From Actinoplanes sp. NBC_00393 (lineage in GTDB: Bacteria; Actinomycetota; Actinomycetes; Mycobacteriales; Micromonosporaceae), in NCBI RefSeq assembly GCF_036053395.1, contig NZ_CP107942.1:3500501-3564500 (forward strand): a DNA stretch of 64,000 nucleotides, in the 5' to 3' direction. The notes under the pieces are model-generated. The model was not told where the DNA came from. It saw nothing but the letters and a program-made list of their open reading frames with translations, and searched no databases. Shown here piece by piece: positions 46,730 to 55,003 of this stretch. Position numbers and translations under genes: made by a program. Positions within the stretch are counted from its first letter, which is position 1, and each line of letters begins with the position of its first letter.

Positions 46730-47947
46730 GTGGACTTCGCCCCGAGCCGGCTCTCCACCGACATGGTCGACGCGATGTGGCGGTTCATGCACGAACGGGT
46801 GCTGCCCGCCGAGCCGGTGTGGAAGGCGCAACTCGCCGAACTCGGCGAGCACGCGACCCCGCCGGTCCTGGAGGATCTGAAACGCGAGGCCCGCCATCGT
46901 GGCCTGTGGAACCTGTTCCTGCCGGCGGTGTCCGGGCTGAGCAACCTGGAGTACGCGCCGGTCGCCGAGGTCACCGGCTGGTCCCCGGTGATCGCGCCGG
47001 AGGCGATCAACTGCCAGGCGCCGGACACCGGCAACATGGAGTTGCTGCACCTGTTCGGCACACCGGAGCAGAAGCAGCGCTGGCTGGAGCCGTTGCTGGC
47101 CGGGGAGCTGCGTTCGGCGTACGCGATGACCGAACCGCAGGTCGCGTCCTCGGACGCCACCAACATCGAGACGTCGATCGTGCGTGACGGCGCCGACTAC
47201 GTGATCAACGGCCGTAAGTGGTGGATCACCGGGGTCGCCGACGAGCGCTGCCGGGTCTTCATCGTGATGGGCAAGACCGACCCGGCCGCGCCGGCGCACC
47301 GGCAACAGTCCATGATCATCGTGCCGCGCGACACCCCCGGCGTGGAGATGGTCCGCGACCTGCCGATCTTCGGTTACCAGGATCAGCACGGGCACTGCGA
47401 GATCAATTTCAGCGATGTACGGGTACCCGCCGCGAACCTGCTCGGTGAGGAAGGCGCCGGTTTCGCCCTCGGCCAGGCGCGCCTGGGACCGGGCCGGATC
47501 CACCACGCGATGCGCGCGATCGGGATGGCCGAGCGGGCCCTGGCCCTGCTGGTCGAACGGGCCCGCAGCCGCACCGCGTTCGGGGTCACCCTCGCCGAGC
47601 AGGGCGTCGTCCAGCAGCTGATCGCCGACTCGCGCATCGAGATCGACCAGGTGCGGCTGCTCGTCCAGAAGACCGCCTGGCTCATCGACACCCACGGCGC
47701 CCGCGGCGCCCGCACCGAGATCGCCGCGATCAAGGTGGCCGCCCCGGCCGTCGCCACCCGCGTCATCGACCGCGCGATCGAGGTCTTCGGCGGCGCCGGG
47801 GTCAGCGACGACACGCCGCTGGCCTACTTCTACGCCTGGGCGCGGGTGCTGCGCATCGTCGACGGCCCGGATGCGGTCCACCGGCGCACCATCGCCCGCC
47901 AGGAACTCGGGCGCGCGGCCAGAGATCGACTGCCGGCCGGTCGCTAA
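46730..47947 (+). CDS. ACAD11-like acyl-CoA dehydrogenase
   Basis: 405 residues from GTG 46730, one base after the kinase stop. ACAD11-type signatures: NLFLPAVSGLSNLEYAPVAE, EAINCQAPDTGNMELLHLFG, AYAMTEPQVASSDATNIET, YVINGRKWWITGV, and LRIVDGPDAVH near the end, where human-type enzymes read DGPDEVH. In ACAD10/11 this domain removes the phosphate from a 4-phosphoacyl-CoA to give an enoyl-CoA. The gene ends with a four-base overlap against the convergent osmC-like gene. Confidence 0.92.
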   Translation: MDFAPSRLSTDMVDAMWRFMHERVLPAEPVWKAQLAELGEHATPPVLEDLKREARHRGLWNLFLPAVSGLSNLEYAPVAEVTGWSPVIAPEAINCQAPDTGNMELLHLFGTPEQKQRWLEPLLAGELRSAYAMTEPQVASSDATNIETSIVRDGADYVINGRKWWITGVADERCRVFIVMGKTDPAAPAHRQQSMIIVPRDTPGVEMVRDLPIFGYQDQHGHCEINFSDVRVPAANLLGEEGAGFALGQARLGPGRIHHAMRAIGMAERALALLVERARSRTAFGVTLAEQGVVQQLIADSRIEIDQVRLLVQKTAWLIDTHGARGARTEIAAIKVAAPAVATRVIDRAIEVFGGAGVSDDTPLAYFYAWARVLRIVDGPDAVHRRTIARQELGRAARDRLPAGR

Positions 47948-48384
47948 CCGGCGGGCGGCGGCTCGGTGCGGGTGTCGACCGCGGTGCCGAGTTCCACCGT
48001 CCGCGAGACGGTGCAGAGCCGGTCGTGCGACATCCGTGCCGCGCGGGGCAGCATCTGACGGGCCGCGTCGCCGCCCGCACCCTCCGGGAACGTGACGTGC
48101 AGCTGCACGGCCAGGTTGACCAGCCGGTTACCGCCGCTCTCGTCCCGGATCTTGTCGGCGGTGACGTGGACGGAGAAACTGTCCGGCTCCGCGCGTTTGC
48201 TGACGATGTGGTCGACGTCTGCTCCCGTGCAGCCACCGAGCGCGGCGAGCAGCAACTCCACCGGGGTGAAGTCGGCGCCGTCCCCGACGCCGATGGTCAT
48301 CGTGCCGCCGCGGGCGTTGCGTACCTCGTACTGGCCGAGGCTGGTGCGCTGCACCGTCACGGACCTCAGGGTGTCGTCCGTCAT
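47944..48384 (-). CDS. OsmC-family protein
   Basis: 146 residues with the OsmC/Ohr fold: GADFTPVELLLAALGGCTGADVDHIVSKR carrying the first peroxidatic Cys, then an RTVELGTAV end. The second Cys typical of Ohr lies in RLCTVSRT. Members reduce organic hydroperoxides or act on other thiol-reactive compounds. ATG 48384 is preferred to 48390 because TAGGTT ends seven bases before it. Convergent with the acyl-CoA dehydrogenase gene. Confidence 0.88.
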   Translation of the reverse strand: MTDDTLRSVTVQRTSLGQYEVRNARGGTMTIGVGDGADFTPVELLLAALGGCTGADVDHIVSKRAEPDSFSVHVTADKIRDESGGNRLVNLAVQLHVTFPEGAGGDAARQMLPRAARMSHDRLCTVSRTVELGTAVDTRTEPPPAG

Positions 48385-48391
48385 GCCCATG

Positions 48392-48397
48392 AACCTA
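48392..48397 (-). promoter_or_regulatory. -10 box TAGGTT, leaderless
   Basis: On the minus strand TAGGTT ends seven bases before the ATG at 48384. Confidence 0.5.
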
Positions 48398-48859
48398 TCC
48401 CACCATGATCTCGGCAACCGGCCCACCCCGAACGCCACCCACCGGCCCTGAACGGGCCCCGGGCCTACCCCGGCCCGGCTGCGTACGTCGCCCCGCATTC
48501 CGGACGCGCGGTCACCCTGTCGAGCCCGCCCGGACGAGACCACATTGGTACGCGAAACCACCGCTCGGTGAGCCGCCCGCGGAGCCCGCCCCACCGCCCG
48601 CGGACCTGCCCGAGCGAGGGAACCGCACGATGAACCGGGCCGCGTTCGGCAACGAGGACCCGAGCCGGCTAGGCTTCGACTCGACCTGGGCCGCCTATCA
48701 GCGACGCCTGCAAGACAATCCGCTCACCGGCTGGGCGCTCAACTGCTCCGCCGGGTGCCGGAGCCGGGCTGCGCCGCCGGGTCAGGACAACTCTCGATGT
48801 GCCCGCCGGCGCCGTGGCCCACAGGAAGCCGAAGCGACGACCCCGAACGCGATCTCCGG
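48398..48859. other. Intergenic region, no supported gene
   Basis: A frame starting at about 48630 after GAGGGAACC looks briefly protein-like (LGFDSTWAAYQRRLQDNPLTGWAL), then becomes arginine-rich and unstructured. It may be the remains of a frameshifted gene but is not supported as coding. Confidence 0.4.
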
Positions 48860-48865
48860 TACGGT
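48860..48865 (+). promoter_or_regulatory. -10 box TACGGT, leaderless
   Basis: TACGGT ends six bases before the ATG at 48872. Confidence 0.5.
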
Positions 48866-48871
48866 GGCCGC

Positions 48872-49381
48872 ATGCCGGTGACCCTGCGGCCCGCCCGCGA
48901 CGAGGACGCCACCACGGTCGCGACGATCTGGGAGTCGGCATGGCGCGACGGCCATCTCGGCCATGTGACCGACGAGCTCGTCGCGATCCGTACGCCGCAG
49001 GATTTTCGCAGCCGGGCCGCCGCGATGACCGCGCGCACCACGGTGGCCTCGGCGGACGGGGCGATTGCGGGCTTCGTGACCATCGCGGGCGACGAGGTCG
49101 AACAGGTCTTCGTCGACGCGGCGAGCCGCGGCAGCGGCATTGCCGACGCCCTGCTCACCGCGGCGGAACAGCAGATCGCCGCCGCCGGCCACCAGACGGC
49201 GTGGCTTGCCGTGGTCGCCGGCAACACCCGGGCGCGGCGCTTCTACGAGCGCCGCGGCTGGACCGACGACGGCGCCTTCGACTACGCGGCGCAGCGTCCG
49301 GGCGGCACCATCAACGTGCCCTGCCACCGGTACGTCAAGCGAGTCGCCGCCGACTCCGGACGCGTCGCAGCCGGCGGGTGA
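48872..49381 (+). CDS. GNAT-family N-acetyltransferase
   Basis: 169 residues. LRPARDEDATTVATIWESAW at the N-terminus, then VEQVFVDAASRGSGIADALLTAAEQ (acetyl-CoA pyrophosphate loop, with the second G of the RGxGxG loop intact) and NTRARRFYERRGWTDDGAFDY. Substrate unknown; small-molecule or protein amine acetylation is possible. Transcribed alone from a predicted leaderless promoter and convergent with a TetR gene. Confidence 0.9.
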   Translation: MPVTLRPARDEDATTVATIWESAWRDGHLGHVTDELVAIRTPQDFRSRAAAMTARTTVASADGAIAGFVTIAGDEVEQVFVDAASRGSGIADALLTAAEQQIAAAGHQTAWLAVVAGNTRARRFYERRGWTDDGAFDYAAQRPGGTINVPCHRYVKRVAADSGRVAAGG

Positions 49382-49433
49382 GCCCGGACCGATAGGTCCG
49401 TGGAGGCCCCGGCCGGGACCAGGCGGTCCGCGC

Positions 49434-50024
49434 TCAGCAGGCGTAACCGCGCAGGAGGAAGGCGATCGTCTCCTCGATGCCCTGCTCGACCAGTTCGGCC
49501 TTGACCCCGCCGTTGAGCGCCAGTGTCGTCAAACCCTGCAGGACGGCGATCAGCGGCACGGCGAGCAGCTCCACCTCGCCCGCCCGGACCTCGCCTCGGC
49601 GCTGACCGTCTTCGATCAGCTTGGTGACCATCGACGCCAGCCCCTGCATCGAAGCGATCAGCTCGGCGGAGGCAGTGGGATCATGCTTGCGCGCGAACAT
49701 CAGCTCGAGCAGGGCCGCGTTGGCGCCGGCGAAGCCCAGGTAGGTGCGCACCAGCGCGGCGAGCCGGTCAGCGAACGAGTCGCCGGTCTGCTCCAGCGCC
49801 CCGGTCATCGCGCCGCTGAGACGGTGGAAGCCCTCCATGGCGAGCGCGTCGAGCAGCGTCTGCTTGCTCTTGAAGTGGCGGCTCGGCGCGGCCGGGCTGA
49901 CCCCGGCCTCGCGGGCCAGCTCGCGCAGCGACAGCTCGCCGGCCCCGCGGTCGCGCAGGGTGACCTCGGCCAGGGTCAGCAGCACGGACCGCAGGTCACC
50001 GTGATGGTAAGGGCGGGTCTTCAT
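49434..50024 (-). CDS. TetR-family regulator of the divergent hydrolase
   Basis: 196 residues. Helix-turn-helix ELSLRELAREAGVSPAAPSRHFKSKQTLLDALA at about 30-62 and a TetR_C-type ligand domain. It is divergent from the metallo-beta-lactamase-fold gene and 17 bases from a 37-base dyad that overlaps that gene's -35 box, so repression of the target and itself is likely. Confidence 0.92.
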   Translation of the reverse strand: MKTRPYHHGDLRSVLLTLAEVTLRDRGAGELSLRELAREAGVSPAAPSRHFKSKQTLLDALAMEGFHRLSGAMTGALEQTGDSFADRLAALVRTYLGFAGANAALLELMFARKHDPTASAELIASMQGLASMVTKLIEDGQRRGEVRAGEVELLAVPLIAVLQGLTTLALNGGVKAELVEQGIEETIAFLLRGYAC

Positions 50025-50041
50025 GACCCCACCCTAGCGTG

Positions 50042-50078
50042 ATGTAGTCGACGAACACATTGTGGGCGTTGACTACAT
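50042..50078. promoter_or_regulatory. TetR operator, 37-base dyad
   Basis: Two 18-base arms around one central base, 15 of 18 positions complementary, with perfect ATGTAGTC/GACTACAT ends. The right arm contains TTGACT (50069-50074), the -35 box of the downstream gene, so binding would block RNA polymerase. Confidence 0.72.
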
Positions 50079-50097
50079 TGTTATCGGTGCTTACATC
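50069..50097 (+). promoter_or_regulatory. Promoter TTGACT-N17-TACATC, leaderless
   Basis: -35 TTGACT (50069-50074), 17-base spacer, -10 TACATC (50092-50097), then six bases to the ATG at 50104. The clearest complete promoter in the window. Confidence 0.65.
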
Positions 50098-50103
50098 GGT
50101 GGC

Positions 50104-51138
50104 ATGAGCATCGCAGCCCAGATCGGCGGCAAGGCGAGCGGGGCACGCCTCGCCCGCGTCGAGGCCTCACCGCAGTTCACCGCCGGCCGGTTCCGCAACA
50201 CCGTGCCCACCGCCACCGGCCTCTCCCTGTCCGCAATCCCGCGGGTCGCCGTCGCCACACTCACCGGCGGCGCGGCGCGCCGCCCGCACCAGGCCATACC
50301 CGTCGTGCGCACGCCGAGCACGGACGCGCAGGGCCTGCACGTCACCTGGTACGGCCACTCGACCGCGATGATCGACATCGAGGGACACCGGGTGCTGCTC
50401 GACCCGGTGTGGAGCGCGCGCTGCTCCCCCTCCCAGCTGGCGGGCCCGCGCCGGCTGCACGAGCCGCCGGTCGTGCTGCACGAGTTGCCGCCGATCGACG
50501 CCGTGGTGATCTCTCACGACCACTACGACCACCTCGACATGACGACCATCCAGACCCTGGCCCGCCTGCACGCCGCCACCTTCGTGGTGCCGCTCGGCGT
50601 CGGCGCGCACCTGGAACGCTGGGGTGTGCCGCAGGACCGCATCGCCGAACTCGACTGGAACGAGAGCACCCACGTCGGCGGCCTGGAACTGGTCGCCACC
50701 CCGGCCCGGCACTTCTCCGGCCGCGGGCTCACCCGCGACGAGACACTGTGGGCCAGCTGGGTGATCAAGGGCCCGACCCGGAAAGCCTTCTACTCCGGCG
50801 ACACCGGATACTTCCCCGGCTTCGCCGAGATCGGCGCGCAGCACGGCCCGTTCGACGTCACCCTGGTGCAGGTCGGGGCGTACGGCGACGACTGGGCGGA
50901 CATCCACATGGTCCCCGAAGACGGCGTGGCCACCCACCTCGACGTCCGCGGCGGGCTGCTGATCCCGGTGCACTGGGCCACCTTCGACCTGGCCCCGCAC
51001 CGCTGGTCGGAGCCGGCCGAACGCACCTGGCTGGAGGCCAAGGCCCGCGGCGCCCAACTGGCCATCCCCCGGCCCGGCGAGCGAGTTGACGTGGACGCCC
51101 CACCGGAGATCGAATCCTGGTGGCAGCAGATCGCCTGA
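50104..51138 (+). CDS. Metallo-beta-lactamase-fold hydrolase (NAPE-PLD/UlaG-like)
   Basis: 344 residues from ATG 50104. After an N-terminal extension of about 75 residues comes the metal-hydrolase fold: VTWYGHSTAMIDIEGHRVLLDPVWS, VVISHDHYDHLDMTTI (HxHxDH), TPARHFSGRG (His), YSGDTGYFPGF (Asp) and LLIPVHWATFDL (His). The order and spacing match N-acylphosphatidylethanolamine phospholipase D-like and UlaG-like proteins. Substrate unknown. Under control of the divergent TetR by the operator over its promoter; the M19 peptidase gene follows after 14 bases. Confidence 0.9.
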   Translation: MSIAAQIGGKASGARLARVEASPQFTAGRFRNTVPTATGLSLSAIPRVAVATLTGGAARRPHQAIPVVRTPSTDAQGLHVTWYGHSTAMIDIEGHRVLLDPVWSARCSPSQLAGPRRLHEPPVVLHELPPIDAVVISHDHYDHLDMTTIQTLARLHAATFVVPLGVGAHLERWGVPQDRIAELDWNESTHVGGLELVATPARHFSGRGLTRDETLWASWVIKGPTRKAFYSGDTGYFPGFAEIGAQHGPFDVTLVQVGAYGDDWADIHMVPEDGVATHLDVRGGLLIPVHWATFDLAPHRWSEPAERTWLEAKARGAQLAIPRPGERVDVDAPPEIESWWQQIA

Positions 51139-51152
51139 CACCCGGAGTCCGC

Positions 51153-52103
51153 ATGTCCTTCCTGTGGGAACAGCATTGTTGCCTGCCGCTGTCGCGGCAG
51201 GCCGACCTGGGCGAACTCGCCCGCTACCAACAGCCGGCCGGCAGCTACGTCTCCGTCAACGTCGGCTACGCCCCGCACGGCTATGACGAGGTGATCGCGC
51301 TGCTGGCGCACTGGCGGCCCCGCATCGCCGCCGACGACCGCTTCGTGCTGACCCACGACATCGGCGACCTCGACACCGCCCGCGACACCGGCCGCGTCGC
51401 GGTCGCTTTCGACCTGGAGGACTCCGGGCCGCTCGACGGCCGGCTGGATCGGGTGCGCGAGTTCTACGACCTGGGCGTACGCACGATGCTGCCGACCTAC
51501 AACAACCGCAACGCGGCCGGCGGCGGCTGCCTCGACGAGACCGACGAAGGACTCACCCGCTACGGCAGGGCGCTGATCCGCGAGATGAACGACGTCGGCA
51601 TGGTGGCCGACGGCTCGCACTGCGGGGCCCGGACCGCGCTCGACATCAGCGACCTCAGCACCAAACCGATGATCTACAGCCACTCCTGCATGCGGGCCCT
51701 GTGGGAACACCCGCGCAACATCACCGACGACCAGGCCAAGGCGTGCGCCGCCACCGGCGGGGTCGTCGGCATCACCGGTATCGGGATCTTCCTCGGCCCC
51801 AACGACGCGTCCCTGGAGGCCTACGTCCGCCACATCGACTACGCCGTCGACCTCGTCGGACCCGAACACGTCGGCCTGTCCACCGACTACTCCTTCGACG
51901 CCGAGGACGCCAACGCGGCGATCCGCGACAACCCGGAACTGTTCCCGGACTGGTTCACCCGCTGGGGACCGATCAACTTCACCCCGCCGGAAGGGCTGTT
52001 CGCCATCGCAGGTGCGCTGCGCGCCCGCGGCTATCCCGACGATGCCGTGGCCGCCATCCTCGGCGGCAACTTCCGCCGCGTCGCCGCCGAGTGCTGGACA
52101 TAG
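51153..52103 (+). CDS. Membrane dipeptidase-like (M19) hydrolase, atypical metal site
   Basis: 316 residues from ATG 51153 with GGAG upstream. M19 amidohydrolase signatures: VAFDLEDSGPLDGRLDRVREFYDLGVRTMLPTYNNRN (Glu bridging position), DGSHCGARTALDI and IYSHS (His ligands), GPEHVGLSTDY (Asp). The first metal motif, HxD in renal dipeptidase, reads HCC here (EQHCCLPLS), so one metal ligand is Cys. It may act on D-amino-acid dipeptides or another amide. In operon with the metallo-beta-lactamase-fold gene. Confidence 0.85.
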   Translation: MSFLWEQHCCLPLSRQADLGELARYQQPAGSYVSVNVGYAPHGYDEVIALLAHWRPRIAADDRFVLTHDIGDLDTARDTGRVAVAFDLEDSGPLDGRLDRVREFYDLGVRTMLPTYNNRNAAGGGCLDETDEGLTRYGRALIREMNDVGMVADGSHCGARTALDISDLSTKPMIYSHSCMRALWEHPRNITDDQAKACAATGGVVGITGIGIFLGPNDASLEAYVRHIDYAVDLVGPEHVGLSTDYSFDAEDANAAIRDNPELFPDWFTRWGPINFTPPEGLFAIAGALRARGYPDDAVAAILGGNFRRVAAECWT

Positions 52104-52133
52104 GTGAGCGGTGGATCGTGCGACGCGCCGCCG

Positions 52134-53783
52134 TCAGATCCTGAACCGGCCGACCACCTGTTGCAGTTCGGCGCTGATGCCGGCCAGTTCCTGCACGGTG
52201 GTGGTGGCCTCGCCGAGTGACTCCGTGGTGATCTGCGCGGCGCTGGCGACGCCGGTGATCGTACCGGCGATCTCGGTGCTGCCCTGCGCCGCGTCGCCGA
52301 CGCTGCGGCTCATCTCACCGGTGGTCGCGGTCTGCTCCTCGACCGCCGAGGCGATGGTGACCTGGTAGTCGTTGATCCGGGCGATGATCTGCGAGATCTC
52401 GCCGATCGCGGCGACGGCGTTGGTGGTGTCGGTCTGGATGGCTTCGACACGACGGGAGATGTCGTCGGTCGCGCGGGCGGTCTCCTGGGCCAGGTCCTTG
52501 ACCTCACTGGCGACCACGGCGAAACCCTTGCCCAGTTCGCCGGCCCGGGCGGCCTCGATGGTGGCGTTGAGGGCGAGCAGATTGGTCTGCTCGGCGATCG
52601 CGGTGATCGTCTTGATGACGTTGCCGATCTCCGCACTGGAGTCACCGAGTTTGGAGACGGTCGCATTGGTGGTCTCGGCCACGGTGACCGCCTCGGAGGC
52701 GACCCGGGCCGCTTCGTTGGCGCTCTCGGCGATCTCCCGGATGGAAACGCCCATCTCCTCGCTGCCGGCGGCCACCGATTGCACGTTCGTCGACACCGTG
52801 CCGGCCGCCGCCGCGACAGCCTCTGCCTGGACCGACGCCTCCTGCGCCGATTGGCCGATCCGATCGGTGGCGCCGGTCAGCCGGTGCGTGCTCTGCCCGA
52901 GGATCTGCGCGCTGGTGGTGAGGTGACCGACCATGTCGCGCAGGCTGTCGCGGGCGGTGTTGACCGCCACGGCCATCCCGCCGAGCTCGTCGCGGGCCTG
53001 CACCTCGGCAGGGACGGTCAGGTCACCGTCGGCGACCGCGGCCAGCGAGACCGAGACACTGCCGAGCTGTCGGACGATGACCCGGCACACGAACGCGGCC
53101 AGGCCGACAGCAAGCACCAGGCCGATACCCATGAAGATCAGCATCTGGGTACGGGCGCTGCGGGCTGAGTCGACGGCTGCGGCCGCCATCTCGTCGGACT
53201 CGTTGCCCTCGGTCTGCTGCAGCTTGGCGATCGCCTCCTTGAGCTTGACCTGGGTGCCGGTCCAGGCGCTGGAGATCTGATCGGCGGCGGGCACCTCGAA
53301 ACCTGCCGCCGGTGCCTCCCGGAACAGCACCACGTCACGCAGGTTCTGGAAGTAGGTGAACGCGTCGTCGACCTCCTGGGCCGCGGCCGTCCGTTCGGGA
53401 GAGCCCGCCGCCAGCGTCCGGTAGGCGTCGAGCGCCGTCACGAATTCGTCTTCCGCGGTCTTCACCATGTCGCGGGAGGTGGGCTTCTGCGCTGCCGGCA
53501 CCGCCTGCCAGCCGAAGGTGTTCTGCCAGGCGTCGCTCGAAGCACCTCTCAGAATGCTGAGCTGAACCAGAGCGTCGACGTGCTCGGCCTTCATCTCCTC
53601 GATGTCGTCGCTGAGGCTGTTCACCCGGACGATGCCGAGCGCGCCGATGGCCAGCGCCGCGACCGCGACGACCAGCACCGAGACGAAGATCTTCGTGGCG
53701 ACGGAGAAGTCGGCGAGCCTTCCGACGATCGGATTACGACTTGCCGTGATCTGCGTCCGCGGCGGTCGCGGGCTCCCGCTCAT
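52134..53783 (-). CDS. Methyl-accepting chemotaxis protein
   Basis: 549 residues from ATG 53783 with GGAAGG upstream. Membrane helix about 26-48, a four-helix-bundle extracellular sensor (about 50-205, 4HB_MCP type), second membrane helix (about 208-230), HAMP domain (about 232-285), and a signalling hairpin whose tip reads IAEQTNLLALNATIEAARAG. It would control a CheA kinase; no che or flagellar gene is in the window. Ligand unknown. Zoospore-forming actinomycetes such as Actinoplanes are motile, which fits. Confidence 0.92.
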   Translation of the reverse strand: MSGSPRPPRTQITASRNPIVGRLADFSVATKIFVSVLVVAVAALAIGALGIVRVNSLSDDIEEMKAEHVDALVQLSILRGASSDAWQNTFGWQAVPAAQKPTSRDMVKTAEDEFVTALDAYRTLAAGSPERTAAAQEVDDAFTYFQNLRDVVLFREAPAAGFEVPAADQISSAWTGTQVKLKEAIAKLQQTEGNESDEMAAAAVDSARSARTQMLIFMGIGLVLAVGLAAFVCRVIVRQLGSVSVSLAAVADGDLTVPAEVQARDELGGMAVAVNTARDSLRDMVGHLTTSAQILGQSTHRLTGATDRIGQSAQEASVQAEAVAAAAGTVSTNVQSVAAGSEEMGVSIREIAESANEAARVASEAVTVAETTNATVSKLGDSSAEIGNVIKTITAIAEQTNLLALNATIEAARAGELGKGFAVVASEVKDLAQETARATDDISRRVEAIQTDTTNAVAAIGEISQIIARINDYQVTIASAVEEQTATTGEMSRSVGDAAQGSTEIAGTITGVASAAQITTESLGEATTTVQELAGISAELQQVVGRFRI

Positions 53784-53894
53784 CGACAAACCTTCCGGAT
53801 GCGGACCAGGGTCTCTGCTCTGCCCATCGGCCGGGCCTCGGCGATTGTGAGCATTCCGCAAGACTTTTTTCTGCGGGGCGCCGTCGGCGACTGA

Positions 53895-54173
53895 TCAGTC
53901 TCGGCGGCTCCCGGCGTGCCGGAGCGCGAGCGTTGCTGCACCCGCCCCGAGCAGAGCGGGGATGCCGATCAGGGCCACGGCGTCCAGACGGCTGTTGGCG
54001 TCCTGCTCCAGGTACGGCTCGTTCAGCACCAGGGTGTACAGCAGAAAGCCGCTGATGATCAGCAAGGTGGCGGCCAGGACAGCCAACGTCGTTCGCCGCG
54101 CTGCTCGAAGACCCCACACCACCAAGACGACAAGAGCGACGACCACGGCGAGCTGCCAGTACTGGAACTCCAT
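53895..54173 (-). CDS. Small membrane protein, hypothetical
   Basis: 92 residues from ATG 54173 (GGGAGCG upstream). Three hydrophobic segments (about 6-22, 28-47, 64-84) separated by a basic loop and an acidic loop. No recognised domain. It follows the MBL-fold gene on the same strand by about 50 bases and could be co-transcribed with it. Confidence 0.65.
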   Translation of the reverse strand: MEFQYWQLAVVVALVVLVVWGLRAARRTTLAVLAATLLIISGFLLYTLVLNEPYLEQDANSRLDAVALIGIPALLGAGAATLALRHAGSRRD

Positions 54174-54223
54174 GTCGCTCCCGCCTCCGTGCCGTTCGAC
54201 AGTAGGCACCGTAGCAGCGGGCG

Positions 54224-54982
54224 TCACCCAGTGACGCAGGCGAGGTAGCCGTCGATGAGGTGGTGCAGGCGGTTCCGGCCGAAGCTGGATCCGTGTCCGG
54301 GGCGGGTGAGCCGGACCGGCAGGCTGCGGAGCCGCCGCAGGGAGTGCGCGTACTGCTGCGGGTCACCGCCGGGCAGGGAGTCCAGCAGCACGTCGTCGTA
54401 GATGACGTCGCCGCTGAACAGCGTGCCGTCGTGCTCGTCGAACAGCACGATGCTGCCGGGGCTGTGGCCGGGCAGGTGCAGGACCGTCAGGGTGTGCTCC
54501 CCGAGATCCACGTGGTCGCCGTCGGTCAGCGGGTGGGTGCCGTCCGCGGGCCGGACCCGATAGGCGCCGGGATCGTAGCCGTGGTGCGGAACGGCGGTCA
54601 GCAGGACCGGTGGCAGCGGTGCGTCCAGGCCCATCTGGGCGGCCAGCACCGGGCCGAGCAGGGAACCCGGGACGGGGTCGCCGACGCGCTCCAGTGGGTG
54701 GGCGCCGACCTGACGGAACTCGTGCGCCGATCCCATGTGGTCGAGGTGTGCGTGGGTGACGACCAGCAGGGGTTCGCGGCCGAAGCGTTTGCGCAGCAGG
54801 GGCGCCAGGGCGGTGACGCCCAGGCCGCAGTCGACGAGCAGGTCGCGGTCGCGTCCGCGCAGGTGCCAGGCGTTGGCGCGCAGCAGGGGACGGACATGCG
54901 GTTCTTCGATGAGGGTGGTGCGCTCGTCCAGTTCGGTGAGCCGAAACCACTGCGGCGCCACGGGCAGATCAGCATTCACCAC
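54224..54982 (-). CDS. Metallo-beta-lactamase-fold hydrolase
   Basis: 252 residues. Metal ligands VVTHAHLDHMGSAHEF (HxHxDH), VLHLPGHSPGS (His), LFSGDVIYDD (Asp), and a late His in TRPGHGSSF. The layout is that of glyoxalase II/lactonase-type enzymes; the substrate cannot be told. It lies 21 bases downstream of a GNAT gene on the same strand and may form an operon with it and the small membrane protein. Confidence 0.9.
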   Translation of the reverse strand: MVNADLPVAPQWFRLTELDERTTLIEEPHVRPLLRANAWHLRGRDRDLLVDCGLGVTALAPLLRKRFGREPLLVVTHAHLDHMGSAHEFRQVGAHPLERVGDPVPGSLLGPVLAAQMGLDAPLPPVLLTAVPHHGYDPGAYRVRPADGTHPLTDGDHVDLGEHTLTVLHLPGHSPGSIVLFDEHDGTLFSGDVIYDDVLLDSLPGGDPQQYAHSLRRLRSLPVRLTRPGHGSSFGRNRLHHLIDGYLACVTG

Positions 54983-55003
54983 CTCATGATCCGCAGTGAT
55001 CGC

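Noticed and set aside
46730..47947. Loss of the catalytic base in the ACAD11-like enzyme because DGPDEVH reads DGPDAVH
   Set aside because: The Glu replaced by Ala is not at the position that aligns with the catalytic Glu of medium-chain enzymes; the Asp of DGP, which does, is kept.
48630..48881. Plus-strand ORF after GAGGGAACC
   Set aside because: The first 30 residues look protein-like, but the remainder does not, and it overlaps the leaderless promoter of the next gene; at most a relic.
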